This document shows, in pieces, positions 52,086 through 61,114 of a DNA stretch of 64,000 nt. Within the stretch, counting starts at the first letter, position 1, and every line of letters starts with the position of its first letter. The notes beneath the pieces are model-generated. The model was not told the DNA's origin. It did not search any database and was given only the letters and a program-made list of their open reading frames with translations. The position numbers were made by a program, and so were the translations under genes. Origin of the DNA: CAVPDG01 sp963702535 (GTDB lineage: Bacteria; Chloroflexota; Anaerolineae; Anaerolineales; UBA4823); contig CAVPDG010000024.1 of assembly GCA_963702535.1 (NCBI GenBank), positions 186,001 to 250,000 on the forward strand. Reading direction: 5' to 3'.

Positions 52086-54875
52086 GTGGATTGGTATAAG
52101 CTCGATTCCGGTGAAGTAGTCTCCCAACTGAATTCCGATATCTCCCACGGTCTGAGCAGCACGGAGGCAGCCCATCGCCTGGAGCAGGTGGGACCTAATG
52201 AGCTGGAGGAGAAGGGGCTGCGCAGCCCCTGGCGCATCCTGTTCGAGCAGTTCACTGCCACCATGGTGTTGATCCTGCTCGGAGCGGCTATCCTCTCAGC
52301 CCTGCTGGGCGAGTTCAAGGACGCCATCGCCATCGGGGCGATCGTCATCCTCTTCGCCCTGTTGGGTTTCTTCCAGGAGTACCGCGCCGAGCGGGCGATG
52401 GCAGCCCTCAAGCAGCTTGCCACGCCCAGGATCAAGGTGCTGCGCGATGCGGTCCTGCAAGAGCTCCCGGCAAAGGTGCTGGTGCCTGGCGACATCATTT
52501 CCCTCGAAGCCGGCAACCTGGTGCCAGCCGACATGCGCATCCTGGAGAGTTACAACCTGCGCGTCCAGGAAGCCACGCTCACCGGTGAATCGGAGGCGGT
52601 TGAAAAGATCACTCCCGCACTATCCGGAGACGAGCTGCCGCTCGGAGACCGGCGCAACCTGGCATACATGGGTACGCTGGTTGCCAACGGGCGCGGCGCA
52701 GGTGTCGTTGTGGCGACCGGCATGCAGACCGAGCTTGGAAAGATCGCGTACTTGCTCCAGGACGTAGGGAGTGAGCAGACCCCCCTGCAGAAACGCCTCG
52801 ATCGCTTGGGTAAGTTCCTGGCTGTCATCGGGCTGATCGTTGCCGGGATTGTTTTCCTGCTGGGATGGTTGCGCGGCGACGACCTGCGCTACTTGTTGCT
52901 CACCTCGGTCAGCATCGCGGTTGCCATCGTGCCCGAGGGATTGCCGGCAGTGGTGACCATCACACTGGCGCTTGGCGCACAGCGTATGTTGCGCCGCCAG
53001 GCTCTCATCCGCAAGCTGCCGGCGGTTGAGACTCTCGGGTCGGTCACCGTCATCTGTTCAGATAAAACCGGCACCCTCACCGAGAACCGCATGACGGTCA
53101 TTGTTCTGGATGTCGCCGGTCATCAGCTTAACCTATCCGAGAGCATGCGCCACCGGATGCCCTCCCTGGAAGAGGGGCAGGCACAGCCCTCCCTGCTTCA
53201 GTCCCAGCCGCCCACGGTGAGCTTGTTGCTGGCAGGGATGGCTTTGTGCAATGATGCGCAGATCAAGCCTGCCACTCACTCTGGCGCCTTTGAAACTCTC
53301 GGTGACCCAACGGAAGCTGCCCTGCTGGTGGCTGCCGCCCAGGCTGGTCTTTTCAAGGAAGATCTGCTCGCTGGTTCACCCCGGCTGGCGGAAGCCCCAT
53401 TCGACTCGGATCGCAAGCGCATGACGACGGTCCATGCCGTTGATCGCCTCAGCGCAGGCATTGCCTCCTCTCCGTACCAGGCGCTGGATGCGCAATGGAA
53501 ATTCATCGCGTTCACCAAGGGCTCAGTGGACGGTCTGCTGCAGATCTCCTCGCGCATCTACACCGCAGATGCTTTCGAGCCGCTGGACGATACCTGGCGC
53601 CAGCGAATTGTCAAAGCCCATGATAGCCTTGCCCGGCAGGGCATGCGCGTGCTGGGGCTTGCCATGCGACCGATGGAGCTATTCTCCGCGCCGGCTGATC
53701 CAACACAATTGGAAGAAGACCTGGTGTTCATCGGTCTCATCGGCATGATCGACCCACCGCGTGCGGAGGTCAGGCAGGCGGTTGCGCTGTGCAAAGTAGC
53801 CGGTATCCGCCCGGTGATGATCACCGGAGATCACCCGCTTACTGCCCTGCAGATCGCGCGTGAGCTCGGCATCGCTGGAGGGGATGGGAACCACAGCCGG
53901 GTCATCACAGGGCAAGAGCTGGCAGGCATGTCGGATCAGGATCTGCGCCTCCTTGTGGATGACGTCAGTATCTACGCGCGGGTCTCGCCGGAACACAAGT
54001 TGCGCATTGTGGATGCGCTCCAATCGCGCGGTCACATCGTTTCTATGACGGGAGACGGCGTCAACGACGCTCCGGCTTTGCGGCGGGCGGATATCGGCGT
54101 CGCTATGGGCATCACCGGCACCGACGTGTCTAAAGAAGCCGCCGACATGGTGCTCCAGGACGATAATTTTGCTACGATCGTCTCTGCTGTTGAAGAGGGG
54201 CGCACGATCTACGACAACCTGCGTAAGTTCATCAAATATTCCATCGCCGGCAATATCGGTAAGGTCTCAGTGATGTTACTGGCGCCGTTCCTGGGCAAAC
54301 CCTTGCCGCTCTTGCCGCTGCAGCTCTTATGGCTCAATCTCATCACGGATGGCTTATTGGGCTTGGGTCTGGGCTTGGAACCGCCCGAGAAGAACGTCAT
54401 GCGCCGCCCCCCATTTCCACCCAGCGAGGGGGTGCTCAGCCGTGGATTGGTCCGGCACGTCATCTGGGTTGGGGCGTTGATCGGCGCCATCGCCCTGGGG
54501 GTGGGATATATCTACTGGCGTATCGATCCGGCAGGCGTCTGGCAGACCATGGTCTTTTCGACCCTGGCTTTCTCGCAGATGGGACAGGCGCTGGCAAGCC
54601 GCTCGACCCATGAATCATTCTTTAAGCTGGGCATCACCTCCAATAAGCCGGGTATGCTGATCGCCGCCATCGTGTTCGTGTTGCAGTTATGCGTAATGTA
54701 TCTGCCGTTCTTGCAGCGGATTTTCAACACCATGCCCCTGCCCCTGCCGGACCTGGCGATCAGCTTATTCCTGAGCAGCCTGGTCTTCTTCGCCATCGAG
54801 ATCGAAAAATGGGCGCTGCGCCGGCAGGCTGGAAAGCCCTCCGAGCAGGGAGAGATCGCCGGTCTTGCTGCTTGA
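52086..54875 (+). CDS. P-type cation-transporting ATPase (SERCA/PMR1-like Ca type)
   Basis: The 929-residue pump has TGES near residue 174, the phosphorylated Asp326 in CSDKTGTLT and the hinge TGDGVNDAPALRRADIGVAMG. VPEGLPAVVTITLALG in M4 and LLPLQLLWLNLITDG in M6 are typical of Ca-transporting P2A ATPases, with the transport residues in place. Ten membrane helices are expected and the C-terminal helices are present. GTG 52086 follows AGGAGG. It exports Ca (or Mn) from the cytoplasm. Confidence 0.94.
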   Translation: MDWYKLDSGEVVSQLNSDISHGLSSTEAAHRLEQVGPNELEEKGLRSPWRILFEQFTATMVLILLGAAILSALLGEFKDAIAIGAIVILFALLGFFQEYRAERAMAALKQLATPRIKVLRDAVLQELPAKVLVPGDIISLEAGNLVPADMRILESYNLRVQEATLTGESEAVEKITPALSGDELPLGDRRNLAYMGTLVANGRGAGVVVATGMQTELGKIAYLLQDVGSEQTPLQKRLDRLGKFLAVIGLIVAGIVFLLGWLRGDDLRYLLLTSVSIAVAIVPEGLPAVVTITLALGAQRMLRRQALIRKLPAVETLGSVTVICSDKTGTLTENRMTVIVLDVAGHQLNLSESMRHRMPSLEEGQAQPSLLQSQPPTVSLLLAGMALCNDAQIKPATHSGAFETLGDPTEAALLVAAAQAGLFKEDLLAGSPRLAEAPFDSDRKRMTTVHAVDRLSAGIASSPYQALDAQWKFIAFTKGSVDGLLQISSRIYTADAFEPLDDTWRQRIVKAHDSLARQGMRVLGLAMRPMELFSAPADPTQLEEDLVFIGLIGMIDPPRAEVRQAVALCKVAGIRPVMITGDHPLTALQIARELGIAGGDGNHSRVITGQELAGMSDQDLRLLVDDVSIYARVSPEHKLRIVDALQSRGHIVSMTGDGVNDAPALRRADIGVAMGITGTDVSKEAADMVLQDDNFATIVSAVEEGRTIYDNLRKFIKYSIAGNIGKVSVMLLAPFLGKPLPLLPLQLLWLNLITDGLLGLGLGLEPPEKNVMRRPPFPPSEGVLSRGLVRHVIWVGALIGAIALGVGYIYWRIDPAGVWQTMVFSTLAFSQMGQALASRSTHESFFKLGITSNKPGMLIAAIVFVLQLCVMYLPFLQRIFNTMPLPLPDLAISLFLSSLVFFAIEIEKWALRRQAGKPSEQGEIAGLAA

Positions 54876-54929
54876 GCGTTCTCAGGCAGGCTTTATAATA
54901 TTCTGAACTGATTTTGTATCAGATGGGAT

Positions 54930-55944
54930 ATGGATAATTCAAGCTGGTCGCGCGAAATACGCTTTGCGGTAGCAGTGCTGTGCTTCCTGCTTTTCCTGGT
55001 GCTGCTGTACCTGGCGCTGCCTCTCGTGGAAGCGCTGGCTGCCGCCGCCCTGATCGCTTATCTCTTGAACCCGCTTGTCCGGCTATTGATGCGCCGCTTC
55101 CATCTGAAACGCTCGGTCTCGGCGATACTGGTCTACATCATCCTGTTATTGATCGTTTCCGCGCTGCCGGCTCTGCTTGGCACGGTAGCTTTCGGTCTCT
55201 TCCAGCGCTGGGGCGATAGCCTGCGCGAGGTGGTGGAGGAGAGCGGAAAATGGCTCTATCGTCCCATCATCATCCTGGGCTTCGATCTCTCCCCCCGCAC
55301 CATGCTGCTGAGCCTGCAAAATTCGCTGGGCTCGGCGCTGGCGGGCTTGCCAGGCGGCTCGTTGGGCATCCTTTCCGGGATTACAACCAACATTCTGTGG
55401 GGCTTTACAATCGTTGTCAGCTTGTATTATTTCTTGAAAGACGGTCCAAAGATCAAGCCCTGGCTGGTGAGCCTGGCGCCGGACCGCTACCAGAACGAGT
55501 TCTAGTCGCCTGCTCAACGAGCTGGACACGGTTTGGGGCTTGTTCTTGAGGGTCCAGCTACTGATCTTCCTGGTGCTGGCGATCTTATTTATTATCGGTT
55601 CCGCCGTTTCGATCTGGTTGTACCGGATGGGGTGGCTGCCCTTCTCGACCATCGGGCTGATCGTGTTGCTCGTAATCGTCTATGCGCTCATCCAGCAGGT
55701 CGATAACCTGTGGCTGCGCCCGCAGCTCCTGGGTCACCAGCTCAGGCTTCACCCTGGCGTTGTCTTCGTTGGGCTGATCGGCGCGCTGGCATTGAGCGGC
55801 GTCTTCGGCGCGCTGCTGGTCGTCCCCGTCATAGCGAGCTTCAAGGTGATCGGTCATTACCTGCGTTGTAAGCTGTTGGACCTTCCCCCATGGCCCCCCG
55901 ATGCTCAACCGGTCAACGGCGAACAAAATATACCAGGATCGTGA
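54930..55944 (+). CDS. AI-2E family transporter, frameshifted
   Basis: About seven membrane helices lie in the order of the AI-2E/TqsA permease family: LCFLLFLVLLYLALPLVEAL, VSAILVYIILLLIVSALPALLG, a soluble segment with LGSALAGLPGGSLGIL, then SRLLNELDTVWGLFLRVQLLIFL. At about 55501 one extra T makes a TAG stop; the next frame continues through GHQLRLHPGVVFVGLIGAL and FGALLVVPVIASFKVIGHYL. Total 3n+1. The 3' end overlaps uppP (convergent) by 32 bases. The family includes quorum-signal exporters and Na/H-like antiporters, so substrate is uncertain. Confidence 0.85.
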
Positions 55945-56737
55945 GCGTAGCCATCACAGCGCAGTAGATCGAAAAAACGTACAGCGGTCGGCGAGTTAAG
56001 TAGCCCAGCAGCCAGCGGATGGTCAGGTAGCCCGTCACCGCGGCGGTGATGAAGCCCGGGATGAAGACCAGGAGCTGGTCCGTCACGTTGGGCATCTGCA
56101 CCAGGTCCACACCTGCCAGCAGCCCGGCTGCCAGCATGATCGGGATCGACATCAGGAAGGAAAAGCGGGCGGCTGCCGGGCGCTGCATGTTGCGCAGCAT
56201 GCCCCCGCTGATCGTCGCGCCGGAGCGGGATAACCCCGGGAAGATCGCCAGCGCCTGGAAGACGCCCACCCAGATTGCATCGATCCAGTTGGTGTCTGCC
56301 AGCTCGCGCTTGCGGCTGCCCAATTTCTCAGCGATAAAGAGCAGGATAGCCGTTCCGAACAGGAAGAAAGCCGTGGCGATCGGGCTGGCGAATGCCGCCT
56401 CGACGATATCTTTGATGGTGATCCCCGCGATGCCAGCCGGCACACACGCCAGCAGGATCAGCCAGCCCAACCTGGAATCCTGGCTGCGGAACGGCTGTTT
56501 ATGCCACAGGTCGCTGAGCATGGCTTTGGCGATTGCGACCAGGTCTTTCCAGAAGTAGCCGATCACGGCTACCAGGGTAGCCACCTGGACCAGTACATCG
56601 AAGATAAACGCCGTCCCCGCCGGGATGTCCCAACCCAGGAGATACGGGATGATGACGAGATGACCGGAGCTCGAGATGGGCAGGAATTCGGTTAGACCTT
56701 GAACAAGACCGAGCAAGATGGATTGGAATATTGTCAT
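55913..56737 (-). CDS. uppP: Undecaprenyl-diphosphate phosphatase (BacA/UppP)
   Basis: UppP recycles the lipid carrier of cell-wall synthesis by dephosphorylating undecaprenyl diphosphate. EFLPISSSGH at residues 17-26 and GLSRSGATISGG near 167 are the two active-site motifs. About seven to eight membrane helices span the 274 residues. It follows tgt after 33 bases and probably shares its transcript. It converges on the AI-2E gene. Confidence 0.95.
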   Translation of the reverse strand: MTIFQSILLGLVQGLTEFLPISSSGHLVIIPYLLGWDIPAGTAFIFDVLVQVATLVAVIGYFWKDLVAIAKAMLSDLWHKQPFRSQDSRLGWLILLACVPAGIAGITIKDIVEAAFASPIATAFFLFGTAILLFIAEKLGSRKRELADTNWIDAIWVGVFQALAIFPGLSRSGATISGGMLRNMQRPAAARFSFLMSIPIMLAAGLLAGVDLVQMPNVTDQLLVFIPGFITAAVTGYLTIRWLLGYLTRRPLYVFSIYCAVMATLTILVYFVRR

Positions 56738-56770
56738 GGCAGTAGCAGGGTGTCCGTTTTCGGGTTTGGA

Positions 56771-57955
56771 TCACGAGGATTGCTTGATCTCGTCCGGCTG
56801 CTCCGGCGGGATCTGAGCCAGCAGCTCCTCGGCAAGACGATCCAATTGGTCGTTCAGGATCGCCTGGCGGATTGATCCAGCCAGTGAGATCAGCGTATGC
56901 AGGTTATGGATGGAGAGCAGCGTGGCTGCCAGCATTTCCTTGGCGATAATCAGGTGCCGCAAATACGCGCGTGAATAATGCTGGCAGGTGTAACAGTTGC
57001 ACGACGCATCGATCGGATGGGGATCGCCGGCGTAAGCCGCGTTGACCAGGTTTAAGCGGCTGGTCATGGTCAGTGCGGCGTTGTGGCGCGCCAGCCGGGT
57101 GGGGAGCACGCAGTCAAAGATATCCACCCCGCGCATCACGCCGTTGATGAGGTCCTGTGGTGTGCCCACACCCATCAAATACCTGGGCTTCTCCTGCGGC
57201 AGGATCTGGTCGACCGTTTCGATCGTGGCGTACATCTCTTCTTTGGTCTCGCCCACCGAGAGTCCCCCGATCGCATTGCCTGGCAGGTCCAGAGAGGCGA
57301 TGAAGCTCGCCGATTCCTGGCGCAGGTCGGGGAAGACGCCTCCCTGAACGATGCCAAAAAGCGCCTGGTCACTGCGTTGCTTTGCCGCAGCGCAGCGCTC
57401 AGCCCAGGCGTGCGTGCGGCGCATGGCGCTTTGGATGACATCTCGATCATAGGGTGAGGCGCACTCATCGAAAGCCATGATGATATCCGCTCCCAGGTTC
57501 TCCTGGATGGCAATGGCTTTCTCCGGCGTCAGCCTGTGCAGGGAGCCGTCGATATGGCTCTTGAAGGTTACCCCATCGTCATCGATCTTGCGGTTTGCCG
57601 CCAGGGAAAATACCTGGTAGCCGCCCGAGTCGGTCAGGATAGGTCCATTCCAGTTCATGAAGGCGTGCAGCCCGCCCATTTCCGCCACCAGGTTGTCGCC
57701 GGGGCGCAGGTACAGGTGGTAGGTGTTCGCCAGGATCAGGCTGGCGCCCAGCTCTTTCAGCTGCGCCGGTGTAAGCGCTTTTACCGTCGCCTGGGTGCCC
57801 ACGGGCGAAAATACCGGGGTCAACAGGTCGCCGTGTGGTGTGTGAAAGATGCCTGCTCTCGCCCGCCCCTGCCGGTGTGTGATTTCAAAGGAAAAGGGTT
57901 GTCCGTCCAAGGATAGACCGTCCACCAGGAGAACTGCAACGAAGGGAGCACTCAC
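56771..57955 (-). CDS. tgt: tRNA-guanine transglycosylase (queuine tRNA-ribosyltransferase)
   Basis: Tgt inserts preQ1 at the wobble position of GUN tRNAs. The catalytic Asp of LTDSGGYQVF near residue 106, the nucleophile Asp of DIFDCVLPTR and the zinc site CNCYTCQH near 318 with a later His are present. The GTG start at 57955 is the only one upstream in frame with the QGRARAGIFHTPHGD start; nearer GTG/TTG codons are alternatives, so the first 20 residues are uncertain. It is divergent from the aminotransferase and is followed by uppP. Confidence 0.95.
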   Translation of the reverse strand: MSAPFVAVLLVDGLSLDGQPFSFEITHRQGRARAGIFHTPHGDLLTPVFSPVGTQATVKALTPAQLKELGASLILANTYHLYLRPGDNLVAEMGGLHAFMNWNGPILTDSGGYQVFSLAANRKIDDDGVTFKSHIDGSLHRLTPEKAIAIQENLGADIIMAFDECASPYDRDVIQSAMRRTHAWAERCAAAKQRSDQALFGIVQGGVFPDLRQESASFIASLDLPGNAIGGLSVGETKEEMYATIETVDQILPQEKPRYLMGVGTPQDLINGVMRGVDIFDCVLPTRLARHNAALTMTSRLNLVNAAYAGDPHPIDASCNCYTCQHYSRAYLRHLIIAKEMLAATLLSIHNLHTLISLAGSIRQAILNDQLDRLAEELLAQIPPEQPDEIKQSS

Positions 57956-57972
57956 AAGTTGTCAGGGTATTC

Positions 57973-58014
57973 CGGTTTTTGGGGTGCGGGCGTACGCTCG
58001 CACCCCAAAAACCG
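57973..58014. repeat. 42-bp near-perfect palindrome between divergent genes
   Basis: CGGTTTTTGGGGTGCGGGCG (57973-57992) and CGCTCGCACCCCAAAAACCG (57995-58014) are inverse complements with one mismatch and a 2-base centre. It lies 17 bases upstream of tgt and about 150 bases before the aminotransferase. It is not followed by a T run, so it is not an ordinary terminator. Confidence 0.8.
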
Positions 58015-58046
58015 ATAACAATCTTTTAGTGCACCAACGAAGCCTG

Positions 58047-58078
58047 ATTATAACCTTGAATTGACCTGGTGTTATAAT
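58047..58078 (+). promoter_or_regulatory. ATTATAAC / GTTATAAT inverted repeat with overlapping -10
   Basis: ATTATAAC (58047-58054) and GTTATAAT (58071-58078) are 8-bp inverted arms 16 bases apart; the right arm contains a perfect TATAAT (58073-58078). No good -35 box is seen. It fits a promoter with an overlapping operator for the aminotransferase gene. Confidence 0.45.
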
Positions 58079-58161
58079 TCTCAAGATTAAGCAGAAACGG
58101 TTGTTCTCTACATTCAAAGAGGTTTGTTCAAAGAGGATTGTTAAATCAGGGAGTTGTAGCT

Positions 58162-59499
58162 ATGCAAGTTATGAATTTACCCGGTCCAAAGGCACACGCC
58201 TTAATCAAACGCGATCAGGCTGTCATTTCCCCTTCATACCCGCGTGGATCTCCATTTGTAATGGATCATGGGAGTGGAACTGAAGTATGGGATGTGGATG
58301 CCAATCGCTTCCTGGATTTCGCCGCTGGAATCGCGGTCGTGGCAACCGGGCACAGTCACCCGAATGTGGTCAAAGCCATCCAGGCACAGGCGGAAAAATT
58401 CATCCATATCTCCTCGGATTTCTACCACACCAAGTGGATCGAGCTGGGTGAAAAGCTGAATGAGATCGCCCCATTTCTGGACAACGCTGTCTCCTTTATG
58501 ACGAATTCCGGTACGGAAAGCGTGGAGGCTGCCATCAAGCTGGCGCGCAACTACACCCGGCGCTCGCAATTCATCGGCTTCCTGGGCGCGTTCCACGGGC
58601 GGACGATGGGCTCGGTTTCGTTCACGGCGAGCAAGCCCGGTTATCATCGCGGCTTTTATCCCTTGATGAACGGCGTGGTGCACGTCCCCTTCCCCGATCC
58701 CTACCGCCCGGTGCTGCAGATACGAAGCGGGGAAGATTACGGGCAGGCGATTGTACGCTACATCGAAGAAGAGATCTTCGGTCACTTGCTGCCTCCGGAG
58801 GATGTGGCTGGCGTGCTGCTCGAGCCGATCCAGGGCGAGGGTGGTTACATCGTCCCTCCGCCGGGTTTCTTCCCGGCATTGCGTGAGCTGTGTGATAAAT
58901 ACAATATGCTTCTCATTGTGGACGAAGTCCAATCCGGCGTTGGGCGCACGGGGCAGTGGTGGGCGGTCGAGCATTTTGATGTAGAGCCGGATATTGTCTG
59001 CATCGCCAAAGGCATTGCTTCCGGCGTCCCTCTGGGCGTGATGATGGCGCGTGAGCGTCTGATGACCTGGCCCAAGGGCTCGCACGGCAATACTTATGGC
59101 GGTAATCCGCTGGCATGTGCTGCTGCACTGGCTACGATCGAGCTGATCGAAAACGGGTACCTGCAAAATGCGATGGAGGTCGGCGATTACACCATGGATG
59201 TGCTGGCAGAGATCATGGCGCGCCACCCCAGCATTGGCGAGGTGCGCGGCAAGGGCTTGATGATCGGTGTGGAGTTTGTGAAAGACCGCCAGACCAAGGA
59301 GTACGCCGAGCAATTGCGGGACACGATTGTGGATGCTGCGTTCCAGCGCGGGCTATTACTGCTGGGGTGTGGCAAAAGCACCATCCGCATCGCCCCGCCA
59401 TTGAGCGTCACCCGCGCCGAAGTCGATGAGGCGATGATGATCTTCGATGAGGCTATCTCTATAGCCGAGCAGGAAACGCGCGTCGTACATGCTTCCTGA
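58162..59499 (+). CDS. Class III aminotransferase (acetylornithine/4-aminobutyrate type)
   Basis: The PLP Lys283 lies in CIAKGIASG, the PLP phosphate loop in NSGTESVEAAIKLAR, AFHGRTMGS near 145 and VDEVQSGVGRTG near 257. Omega-amino acids such as acetylornithine, 4-aminobutyrate or ornithine are the likely donors; the sequence alone does not decide. AGGGAG at 58148-58153 supports ATG 58162. The 445-residue length is typical. It overlaps the downstream kinase start by 11 bases. Confidence 0.9.
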   Translation: MQVMNLPGPKAHALIKRDQAVISPSYPRGSPFVMDHGSGTEVWDVDANRFLDFAAGIAVVATGHSHPNVVKAIQAQAEKFIHISSDFYHTKWIELGEKLNEIAPFLDNAVSFMTNSGTESVEAAIKLARNYTRRSQFIGFLGAFHGRTMGSVSFTASKPGYHRGFYPLMNGVVHVPFPDPYRPVLQIRSGEDYGQAIVRYIEEEIFGHLLPPEDVAGVLLEPIQGEGGYIVPPPGFFPALRELCDKYNMLLIVDEVQSGVGRTGQWWAVEHFDVEPDIVCIAKGIASGVPLGVMMARERLMTWPKGSHGNTYGGNPLACAAALATIELIENGYLQNAMEVGDYTMDVLAEIMARHPSIGEVRGKGLMIGVEFVKDRQTKEYAEQLRDTIVDAAFQRGLLLLGCGKSTIRIAPPLSVTRAEVDEAMMIFDEAISIAEQETRVVHAS

Positions 59500-61039
59500 T
59501 TTCCGTGTCCGCCAGCGGGATTACCTGCTGGAAATATCGCGCGCTCTGACGGAAGAGCTCAATCTCGATAACCTGCTTGTCCGCATCCTGACCATCTCTG
59601 CCGAGATGTTAGCCGGACAGGCAGGTCTGATCGCTTTGCGCAGCGAGCAAGGTCTCTGGACGGTAGCAGCCTCCATCGGCATCCCGGAGGCTTTTCTGCG
59701 CTCCCTGGGTCCCTTGCTGGCTGAAGTGCCGGATCACGAAGACCCCGCTCGCTTTGAGCTGCCTGAGATCAACCGCTTGCTTCAAAATCTGACACGCCGG
59801 GCGAGCCTGGGCATCCTTACCAGCGTCGGTCTGCCTTTGCTGGCGCGTGGACGTGTCATCGGCGTCATCTTCATTTTCCGCAATTACGCTGACATCTTCT
59901 CAGCCAATGACCGCGCCTTGCTGCAGAGCTTTGCCGATCAGGCTGCGATTGCCGTCCAGAATGCCCAGCTCTACACCCAGGTGACGCATGAAAAGCAGCG
60001 CATGGACGCATTGCTGGATAGTGCAGCAGACGGTATCCTGATCCTCGCCGCGGATGGCAGGATCGAGCGGTGCAATCCCGCTTTGCTGCGCATGCTCGGT
60101 CTCTCGAACGAGAGCGTGCGCGACCAGCCGCACGAGCAGGTCATCCGCTTTGTGCAGCACAAGGAAGGGGTGACCCTGGAGCAAGCGCAAGCCGGGGGCT
60201 GGCCGCTCACGCCGCACGCCACCCTCTACGTCGAAGGAGACCTGGAGCGCCACGCAGCTCCGCCCCTGCCGGTAGGCATTACCTACGCTCCGCTGCTGAG
60301 CGTCGATGGCAGCCTGATCCATGTGATCGCCACCATCCGGGATATCACCCGCTTCCGGGAGGCGGACGAGCTCAAAAGCACGTTCATCTCGGTCGTCAGC
60401 CACGAGCTAAAGACGCCCGTAGCCCTGATCAAGGGCTACGTCAGCACGCTGCGCCGCGAAGACGCGGCCTGGGATCGCAAGGTCATCGAAGATAGCCTGC
60501 AGGTCATCGAAGAGGAGGCGGACCGCCTCACCGCCCTGATTGAGAATCTCCTGGATGCAACCCGCTTACAGGCTGGCGCACTGGCGATCAACCTCTGCGA
60601 CGTCGCCCTCAACCTGACGGCTGAGCGTATCGCCGAGCGCTTCCGCACGCAATCCTCCATCCACAAGATCTCCGTCGACTTCCCGCCCGATTTTCCGGTT
60701 GTGCTCGCCGATGAGGACCGCATCTCGCAGGTGCTATCCAACCTGCTCTCGAATGCCTTGAAATACTCGCCAAACGGAGGAGAGATCCGCATCACCGGTC
60801 AGGTCTTGCCCAAGCAAGTTTTGGTATGTGTCAGCGATCAAGGTCCTGGGATTGCGCCTGGAGACATCCCACACGTGTTCGACCGCTTCTACCGCTCGGT
60901 GGATTTCTCGCGCTCCACCAAGGGCGCCGGGCTGGGTCTCTACCTGGCGCGGGCGGTGATCGAGGCGCACGGTGGGCGTATCTGGGTAGATCCAAAACCG
61001 GGCGAGGGGGCGCGCATTTGTTTTTCACTGCCTCGTTAA
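59489..61039 (+). CDS. GAF-PAS sensor histidine kinase
   Basis: The 516-residue protein has a GAF domain (residues about 12-165), a PAS domain (about 172-290, LLDSAADGILILAADGRIERCN), HisKA with His305 in VVSHELKTPVAL, and the HATPase with NLLSNALKYSP, DQGPGIAPGD and GAGLGLYLAR. No membrane helix is seen. The overlap with the aminotransferase suggests co-transcription, yet their functions look unrelated. No response regulator is adjacent. Confidence 0.93.
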   Translation: MLPDFRVRQRDYLLEISRALTEELNLDNLLVRILTISAEMLAGQAGLIALRSEQGLWTVAASIGIPEAFLRSLGPLLAEVPDHEDPARFELPEINRLLQNLTRRASLGILTSVGLPLLARGRVIGVIFIFRNYADIFSANDRALLQSFADQAAIAVQNAQLYTQVTHEKQRMDALLDSAADGILILAADGRIERCNPALLRMLGLSNESVRDQPHEQVIRFVQHKEGVTLEQAQAGGWPLTPHATLYVEGDLERHAAPPLPVGITYAPLLSVDGSLIHVIATIRDITRFREADELKSTFISVVSHELKTPVALIKGYVSTLRREDAAWDRKVIEDSLQVIEEEADRLTALIENLLDATRLQAGALAINLCDVALNLTAERIAERFRTQSSIHKISVDFPPDFPVVLADEDRISQVLSNLLSNALKYSPNGGEIRITGQVLPKQVLVCVSDQGPGIAPGDIPHVFDRFYRSVDFSRSTKGAGLGLYLARAVIEAHGGRIWVDPKPGEGARICFSLPR

Positions 61040-61114
61040 CAGTACCTGGCTCAGCCCCTGCAAGCTGCCTGGGCGCTCGATCAGCCAGAATTCAGTGTAG
61101 TTCAGGAGTTATTC

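Noticed and set aside
4166..55501. Programmed ribosomal frameshifting at the many shift sites
   Set aside because: The sites share no slippery motif or downstream pseudoknot and occur in unrelated genes not known for recoding.
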